Positions 56,790 to 64,000 of a stretch of DNA of 64,000 bases are shown here, piece by piece; position 1 is the first letter of the stretch, and each line of letters starts with the position of its first letter. Below the pieces are notes generated by a model. That model saw only the letters and a list, made by a program, of their open reading frames with translations, ran no database searches and was not told the origin of the DNA. The DNA is from Phyllostachys edulis (Eukaryota > Streptophyta > Magnoliopsida > Poales > Poaceae): assembly GCA_036346405.1 (NCBI GenBank), contig CM070568.1, positions 35,064,820 through 35,128,819 of the forward strand. Reading direction: 5' to 3'. The translations under genes and the position numbers were made by a program.

Positions 56790-57475
56790 TGGTTGATTTA
56801 CAAAAATCAAAAGAAGGACCAAAAGATGGATCTTGGAGCCACAAGATAGGAGCAGTAAGATGATCAAGAGAGGGAGAACCATGCTTGATGATTGTCTTGT
56901 TGACCGAAATACAAGAGTAAGAGATCATCTAATGGGTCAAATTTATTTAATTATCAAAGGAGTTGCGCCTCTAATGACTTGGGCCTTGGGCCTTGTAATT
57001 CGGATAGAAACCCTAGGCATGTACTGTTCACGTGGTTACTATTCACATGTGAACAGTACTACATCCCCTTCCTTCTCCTCTTCCTCCTATACATAGTTGC
57101 CGCCACCCTTAGGGTTTGGTTGGATTTTATTTAGTTAAAAGTTAGCTACATTGCAACTTCGTGTATTGGCTTGTATCGATTAGACCAACCATAATACCGC
57201 TTCAGAATCCCACCTTATTGAGTATTTCAATCCTATTTGCAATTTCAAATTGCTTATTATCTTGTTCTTGCGTGTTCTTCGATTGCTCGCATGAATTGAA
57301 CCTCGTGTTCATGTCAACTGCGTTCTTGGCACAGTTGACAACGACTCGAAGTGTGGTTTAGCGATTGCTTGGTGTTTTGGTCGTGATCGGTTAGAAACAT
57401 GCATCATAAAAGTTGTACCTCTACAAATCGACGTATCATCCTATCCGAAAATCGGGACACCCAACTGTCTCACCA
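56790..57475 (+). repeat. Gypsy-type LTR, 3' part (start uncertain)
   Basis: Ends ACTGTCTCACCA just before a primer site. Contains GGGCCTTGGGCC and the CTATACATAGTTGCCGCC leader-type text. The left limit cannot be fixed. Confidence 0.6.
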
Positions 57476-57477
57476 CG

Positions 57478-57489
57478 TGGTATCAGAGC
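57478..57489 (+). promoter_or_regulatory. Primer-binding site
   Basis: TGGTATCAGAGC two bases after the LTR end at 57475. Confidence 0.85.
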
Positions 57490-57923
57490 TTACGTTGACT
57501 GGTAGGATTTCTTATATCCCTAGTTAGTAGATTGGTTTTTATTTCCCATAGTCTAGAAAAATTGCATAGAAAAAGAGTTAATTTCCACTGTCCAAACCCC
57601 ATTTGTGCTTTTCAATCTGTTAGTTTTGGTTTGCTAAATTGAATTTGCATCCGTTTTAGCTTTGTCTAGTTGATGGTCATATCCTTGTTTCCATAAACTC
57701 CAAGAAAAAAATCCCACGTCCAAAACCATCTAGAACACACCAAACCCTAATTTCCAATTTGGTTGTAGTTCATGTGCAAAATTATGTCAATTCGGATTAG
57801 CTCATTCATTCAAGTCAACACAAGGAATATCAAAAAATGGCACTACAGCAGGTATATACTCACAAGGTTGCTCGATGTCTTACTGTAGCATCAAATCGGT
57901 ACCTTTATCATTATCGTCCTCAT

Positions 57924-58007
57924 TAGAAGCCTGCATCGTCAAAGTCGTACCTTCACAAATCAACGTATCATCCTATCGGAAGATCGAGACACCCAACAGT
58001 CTCACCA
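57924..58007 (+). repeat. Second, partial copy of the LTR 3' end
   Basis: About 84 bp matching 57391-57475 with roughly one change per seven bases (TACCTTCACAAATCAACGTA versus TACCTCTACAAATCGACGTA, then CACCCAACAGTCTCACCA). Only 450 bp separate it from the first, so the internal region is nearly all deleted or this is a truncated second LTR. Confidence 0.75.
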
Positions 58008-58860
58008 ACCCCCTTCGTACTCTCTCTAACTCCAATCATCCCTGGAGCTTCTTCTCGAGCAGCGACCGCAACACCTCACCCCCCCCCCCATCTCGACATC
58101 CCATCGGTCCGATCAGTTTTTGGAACTCCTAACCATGTCACATTGTGTTCTCGATCCCCGTGATCATTTCCCCTCAATCAATTTCCAATTTGGTTGCAGT
58201 TCATCACTAGATTTCGTTGTTTCTTTCTTTAGGCCGAAATCACCATCGTCGCTCGGTCTCCCTCTCTGGTGAACCCCGAACCAAGCTATGTGCGTCATCA
58301 CGTGTTCCCGGAGATTACCCACCTTTTCCCCCTCTTCATTCAGCCACATCATCACTGTAGCACACCACCGTCGTCGCCACCTTCTTCCTCGACCCACCTG
58401 ACGGCTTCTGCGGGCCGCTGCCTTGCCCGTGCGCGTGCACATGCCGTCACCACCATTGTTGTCGCCACCCTGGTACCGCTCACCACGCCGCCACTGAGGG
58501 TCGGAACCCCGCAGGGTTCCGCTTTTGCCCATCCCCGCCATCCATCAAGGCCATGCCACCACCGACCATGCGCCCGAGTGCCACCTCGCTTCCCTTGTTT
58601 TCCCTTCCTCTATTTCTCTCTCCCTCTCAATGACTGATGGACCCCACCTATCATTCTCTCTCTCTAGTGCTTTCTCTCTCTTAATTACAAAAGGGCCCCC
58701 CCACTTGTCAGCTCTTTTGTATTATCATCTGGATGTTCATTCTCTTCCGTACGACCTCCGATTTCGTCGATTCTTATTCATAAATTCAATATCTTCCTTC
58801 TAGTACTAATTTTATAATTTTGTATTTTATTTGTTTTTCTGTTATTTATTTTTCCTAGTT
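58008..58860. other. Unassigned C/T-rich DNA
   Basis: C/T-rich plus strand with a C run near 58080, ACCACCG-like words and CTCTCTCT tracts near 58620-58680. No gene recognised. Confidence 0.35.
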
Positions 58861-60579
58861 TCGCACATGTAGAGTCTGACGCCACTGAAGTCAATTTGGA
58901 CCAACCGGATGCAATAACCTCAACCTTCGACGAAGGCAAGTCTCCTTTGATCATATTGTACCTATGTTTTCCAAAATCTGTTTTACTTTTCAAAATTATT
59001 ATGAATTGCTACTTACATAAAATGATAAGTTCAAATCATAGGTTGTTAGTTAATCCTAACTTGATATTATCGTCATTTGAAGTTGTTATCCATGATCCAT
59101 TGTCACCGTAGCATAGCAAATCCACGATATTGATTATAATATTGCTGGAATAGTTAAAACGGTAGAATTGATTAGACATGTGTTGTAGGTCATGATCTCC
59201 CGTTGGGAGGAAAGTATTATTACCTTTTATGCAAATCTTTTTTAGAAATGTATGGCAATAGGTATTTCCAGTAGTTTGGAAAATAAAATAAAATGGTAGA
59301 AAACTTGTTTAGACTAGGGCGAGTGGGTTGAGTTTTAACGATCTTGCCTTGGTTGATTAAGGACTGACGCTTATGCCTATCGAAACTGAGCACTACCGTA
59401 CAACCACATGTCTAGAATGGGGAGGACCTGGCCAACTAATTTACCAGGTCCAAGCATTAAGCTCGTAGGTTGTAGTAATATGTTTTCTCTTGATTGTGGT
59501 AAATGTACTTCCATATCTTGAGATGTGCAGGTTATGGTAAATGTACTTTCATATCTTGGGTCGTGTAGCATGGTAAGTGAACTTCTATGTCTGTCGGGGC
59601 TTGCACCATATGTTGCTAAATGAACTCCACGTTCGGACAGGTTATCCCCCACAATGGTGAGCTCCAGGTCGATAGTAGTTGATGTCCCTGACTTGGGGTT
59701 AAGCTCATCGGGCGAGCTGGTGTAAGGATAAGGTATTGTGATAATCACTTAGTCGCACAACTTTGGAAGTGTGTAAAGCGGACATTATAAGCTGATTATC
59801 TCATGTGGGTCAAGCTGTACAACCTCTGTAGAGTGTAAAACTATTTGAATAGTCGTGTCAATGGTCAAGGGTGGGTAAGGTACGTCTTCACATGGTAGAT
59901 TTTAGTTTTATTTTCAAAGAACTATTTTGGGAATCCGGGAGTAGTTGGAAGACTTGGATTGTTGTTCTGGCAGCTAGAGCCCTACTCTTTAAGCCTTGGC
60001 GTTTAGAGCCTCGATACCAGTGATTGGTAGCTAGAACCTTCACTAGTGAAACAATTAATTTATTTATTGAAACTCCGTTTGTCAAATGTGCTTTATAAAA
60101 ATTGCTGAAACATAAAATATTGCTTTATGCAAAAGAACCATATAAGCCCCATTTGTTAAAGCTATGCATATTCATTTTTCCCAAGACTTGTGGAGTAGTT
60201 TATGTACTCACGTGCTACACTCAGATTAAATCTTAGAAGCCTTCAATGACACAGAGGAGGATTACGACTACTTCGCATGTGGCTTTGATGAAAGACACCC
60301 GGAGTACTAGGCTACGCTCCCAATCAAATGCTGGTAGGCAATGTGATGGGTCATCACTCGAAGTTTATCATTTGTTGTTTCCACTGCTGTAAGACTTGAG
60401 GTCATGTGACCTTTATTGTAATAAGTGGCCTTAAGGTTGATGCTTTATTGTTACTTTTATGTTAATCGTGATTCGAACTTGTTATCAACGTTGTATCCAT
60501 TGTGTGCACTAGCTACTGATTAGTGACTGATGCAAAAATACACAGAGGATTCGGATTCAGAAATCCGGCCCCGATAGAT
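58861..60579 (+). repeat. Gypsy-type LTR fragment, plus strand
   Basis: Near its right end it has the TATGTACTCACGTGCTACAC element, an acidic-codon-like GACACAGAGGAGGATTACGA segment, and ATACACAGAGGATTCGGATT...AATCCGGCCCCGA, the usual order at the 3' end of long grass gypsy LTRs. The terminal CA is not reached: the copia-type solo LTR at 60580 follows directly. The left limit is uncertain. Confidence 0.5.
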
Positions 60580-62351
60580 TGTAAGGTCCATGAGGGGGTG
60601 AAAAAGGCGATTTAAAAATCTCTTTTGCCGAAACCGATCTTATATGCAGAAGCGTAAATCAAAACAGTTTTGCACAATTAAAGCCTAAATCAACCAGTCT
60701 CAACGAAATGCACCAACAACCTAAGTCAATGTCAATATTTGCAATCCTAAGGTGACAAGCAAGCAATTATATTCTATGAATGTAAATTATAAGAATATAA
60801 AGCACAAGAAAGCAAACCACAATAGTGCACGATCGTTTTCCCGTGGTGTTCGGAGACTTGCCTGTCTTCACTAATCTACATTGAGCCCAAACGAATTGGA
60901 CTGGGTCCACAAATTAAGCCAACACCTCAAATCCACTAGGGTTACTCTTCCTCCACTCTAGAGATGGTGAGCACCAAACCACTCGCAACACTTAGGTCTT
61001 CTCACAACCTTCTTTGAGAAGATCACCAGCATAACTCCTCCAAGCCATTTAGGAGACGACAACCTATAAGAGTAACAAATCAGAGACGCTTACTTGAACA
61101 AATCAAGTGCCGAAACTCGATGGATACACAATCAACCACCAAGTGCAACACATGTATAATGATTTGTGTCTCCAAGTTTACCAAGTGAAACATATACACA
61201 TAAGAGGAGAGAGGGCTTGCTCTTAGCTCAAGGAAGATGCATGGGGCACCAACATTACTTGCCCAACTGGCAACAAGGGGGTATTTATACCCCCACACCA
61301 AGAAACTAATAGTTGGAGCAAGAATTCAGCAAACTCATGAAAAATCGGTTTGACCTCCAACACATGGCCAGTCCGGCCGCCATTGCAACGGCTAGAAAAC
61401 TAGTCGTTACAAGCCCCACCGGTCAAACCGCCCACATAGAGACCGGTTAGACCGCTTCTCAGGTCAGACCGACTAACACATGGCAGCCTAACCGGCTTTA
61501 ACAAGAGAGCAAAAGCATACCCTCTTATCAGTTTGTCCGCAAAGGACCTGACTGTGGACCAGTCAGACCGATCAACACATGGCGGTCAGACCGGTGACTC
61601 ATTGTTGATCAGACCACAGAGACTGATCAGACCGGCCAACACATGACAGCCATACTAGCTCCTGAAATTTCAGTAGAATAGAGATGCATGCACTTCAACA
61701 AATTTGCAAAACACATTTGCAAATTATAGTGTCATGCAAACAAGGAATAGAACATGATCCATGACAAGTTACAAAACACATTTGCCGACTTTAGAATCAT
61801 GCACAAGGATTAGGAACATGACTCAAATCGTTTGCAAAACACATTCGCAAATTAAAGTCACGTGCTACAAGGATTATGCATGAGCCTTAACTATTTGCAA
61901 ATACCGGCAATATGGCATGGAGAGCTAGAGCAAGCATAATGAGCTATCAACACATGACACACTCAACCACTAGTGAAGACCCCTCTTAATAGTACGACAA
62001 CCTACACTAGCAACCAGGTCACTCAACCAAACATCGTCACCGGTAAAAGACTAGGAACACATTCTTAGCTTATGCTAGTTATACCTTTTTCTTCGCATAT
62101 GCTTGGAGTTTTTGGTTGATGACTCACGTCTCCTCTCCAAGATCAGGTTCTTGACTTGAGCATCAACACATGACGCCGATCATTTGACTTGATGGCTTTT
62201 AACACATGAAGTCATCCAAAGTCTACATCATCATGAGACTCAATATATTTCACCAACTTATAAAAAATATTAGCCCCCACAAAACGATTATTATTAATTA
62301 CCAAAATACTTCATTAACCTATAACGACAGGTCTAAATTTATGATGCAACA
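60580..62351 (-). repeat. Copia-type solo LTR, 1.77 kb
   Basis: Best-preserved copy of the family also seen at 4654-30481. On the minus strand it starts TGTTGCATCATAAATTTAG and ends CATGGACCTTACA. No matching target duplication is found (TAGAT left, CTCCT right), so one side may have been altered. Contains the dyad array at 61345-61650. Confidence 0.75.
61345..61650. repeat. CGG-TNNNA-CCG dyad array, LTR copy 4
   Basis: Three perfect dyads (CGGTCAAACCG, CGGTTAGACCG, CGGTCAGACCG) and about six variants; here the core leans to TCAGA. Confidence 0.7.
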
Positions 62352-62360
62352 CTCCTAACT

Positions 62361-62862
62361 AGGGATGGAAACAGATCGAATACGATTCGAATAGTCCCGA
62401 CTACGAATCCATATTTTTAAAACGAATACGAATACGAATACGAATCCATATTTTTAAAACGAATACGAATACTAATTCGAACATTCTCGAATACGAATTT
62501 GAATCGAATATGTACTCAATTCGGTCGAATGCGAATATCCTACAATTTTTGCGACAAATCTCGGTAGAACAAATAGTATTCGTATTCGTATCCAGGAAAA
62601 AACGGATAGTATTTGTATTCGTTTTTCCCGGATAGTATTTGTTTTTTTCGGATACTATCCGGGTTTTTTCCGGGATACGAATAACACCGAATACGGATAC
62701 GAATACTATCCATTTTTTCCGGATACGAATAACATCGAATACGGATACAAATAACACCGAATACGGATATAAATACTATTCGAAGTTTACTTACCACTTT
62801 TACGTTTTCTCGGATACTAATATCGGATAAAACGGACTATCCTTTACCATTTCTCATCCCTA
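62361..62862. mobile_element. hAT-type MITE, 502 bp, with internal GAATAC arrays
   Basis: Ends AGGGATGGAAACAG and ...TTCTCATCCCTA; a perfect 8-bp duplication TCCTAACT flanks it (62353-62360, 62863-62870). The interior is a degenerate array of GAATAC and its inverse GTATTC, which gives spurious Ile/Arg-rich and Tyr/Asn-rich frames. Confidence 0.9.
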
Positions 62863-64000
62863 TCCTAACTGGTCCGGCTAACTCAACCTCATCATGAACA
62901 GCATTTTTCAGAGAAAGGGTGATGTGTAGCTCAGTCAATGCTCAGCTCAAGCTTCATTTGGTTGGACCTCAAGCAATAAATAAATCAGTGAAAGGACACT
63001 GCAAATCTTCCGCCAACTTTAATATGTTATCTTGTTCATAGGATTGGAGGGCAGGCTTAGGTGATCTGATGAGGTGCTTTAGTTTACAAACATATCTTAT
63101 ATTGACAGTACAACCTAGTACAACCTGCTACGTTGTCGATCCAATGACCAATGAACAACGATGTATGTATTGATGTAGCATGCAGATGCTTAATGAACTT
63201 TGCTTAAATTATATTACAAAATGTGTTGCAATCCAACTGCTATAGTTAGGTAACTTAATCTGCGATCCATATATCCTTGGTGGCAACTTGTTCTATGATT
63301 TGCTTCATTCACCTTTTCAGGACGCATTGCATCTTAGATATAAGGTTGAATAAGCACCTTGCCGTTCTATAGATAGTGAAGGGGGAAGGAGACTAAAAAA
63401 TGTGTTGTGGCATCTTTCCAAAGTGAGATAACGGTACAAACCAGAATTAATTTGTTTATTAAGCCTGCATGTTATGCTAAATTTATCTTATATAAGAAGG
63501 GTTGTTTGTTTTTGTTTTGGTAGGCGATGAGGCTGAATGAAAGGAACACTGGTTGGTGGTTGCTGACAGACAAGCCACTAGCTTAGCTTAGCTCAATTAT
63601 TGACATAAAAATAACAATTATTTCTCACAAATTTTGATCCCATACTAGGATACCCTCTGTATGTAACATGCTGGAGGCTATAAAAAAATTCGACAACCAA
63701 CTGCTATGTACTTAAGTATTTTGTCCTCTGTGAAATTTTGATGGTTCACTTGAATATCTTTCCTAGCAGGAGAAGTCCATAGTTTACATCCAATTCACTA
63801 GATCTAATTTAGAGCTCTTTTACGACACACTCAGTTTAATGTGGGTCATCTATTCTCTTTAATCCAATAGTTCAAATTAGTTAGGATTTAGTTATACTAC
63901 ATATGTTAGTATGAGTAGTAGAATCCTAAAGAGGTATAGAATTATAATTGCTCATGTAGGGATTACATGCCACAAAAGCAATATTTTCAACCCTAGTTGG
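62863..64000. other. Unassigned right end
   Basis: AT-rich DNA without a recognisable gene, RNA or element end. Could be intergenic or intronic. Confidence 0.4.

Noticed and set aside
60580..62351. Perfect target duplication for the solo LTR
   Set aside because: TAGAT on the left and CTCCT on the right do not match, and shifting the ends by a few bases did not help.
62401..62830. Ile/Arg-rich and Tyr/Asn-rich frames in the right-hand MITE
   Set aside because: Direct product of the GAATAC hexamer array inside a non-coding hAT MITE.

Overview
The window is plant nuclear DNA, most likely from a grass (Poaceae) with a repeat-rich genome. It contains no bacterial-type operons, no rRNA or tRNA genes, and no intact host gene that I can recognise. 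Almost everything is transposable elements nested in one another: long-LTR gypsy elements, copia elements with tRNA-iMet primer sites, CACTA (En/Spm) elements with CACTACTACAG-type ends and an Ulp1-like second gene, hAT and Mutator-type MITEs, and a TRIM-like miniature retrotransposon. The species cannot be named from the sequence alone.

Layout. 1-1926: 5' part of a minus-strand copia element (129-bp LTR, primer site, decayed gag-protease). 1927-4653: unassigned DNA with an 87-bp tandem duplication, a decayed copia-type LTR (3041-3814) and the start of a DUF4283-like protein. 4654-30481: one minus-strand LTR split by a 23-kb gypsy element (element A, 5259-28366, target duplication TTAGC). Element A has LTRs of about 5 kb and an almost non-coding interior. 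Its 5' LTR is split again by a 9.8-kb composite insert (9441-19230) holding an LTR end, a copia pol fragment, a gypsy gag fragment with a solo LTR inside it (11624-13546, target duplication CCTTT), and a truncated CACTA element with two gene remnants.

30482-46236: a hAT-type non-autonomous element (30958-31793), then a second gypsy element (element B, 32192-46236, target duplication ATACC). The 5' LTR of B carries a 4.75-kb solo LTR (33782-38532, target duplication GAGCA); its 3' LTR carries a MITE and a 204-bp tandem duplication. 47499-53114: a TRIM-like element (LTRs of 105 and 112 bp, target duplication ACTCT) split by a 3.86-kb non-autonomous CACTA element, which itself holds a long inverted repeat, a two-type tandem array and a Mutator-like MITE with a perfect 9-bp target duplication.

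53115-64000: unassigned AT-rich DNA, a repeat block with its own promoter-like start and two tandem arrays (54721-56260), gypsy LTR fragments (about 56790-58007 and 58861-60579), a solo copia-type LTR (60580-62351), a hAT-type MITE (62361-62862) and an unassigned right end.

Nothing here encodes a complete functional pathway. The gene remnants are parasites' genes: gag, protease, integrase and reverse transcriptase of copia, gag and pol ends of gypsy, and transposase plus Ulp1-like protease of CACTA, most with visible stops, frameshifts or truncations. The most interesting signals are structural: arrays of an 11-bp dyad (CGG-TNNNA-CCG) in four related LTRs, a third, internal block of CACTA terminal-type repeats shared by an autonomous-type and a non-autonomous element, a roughly 260-bp-arm hairpin in the CACTA element, and strongly C-poor interiors in both gypsy elements.
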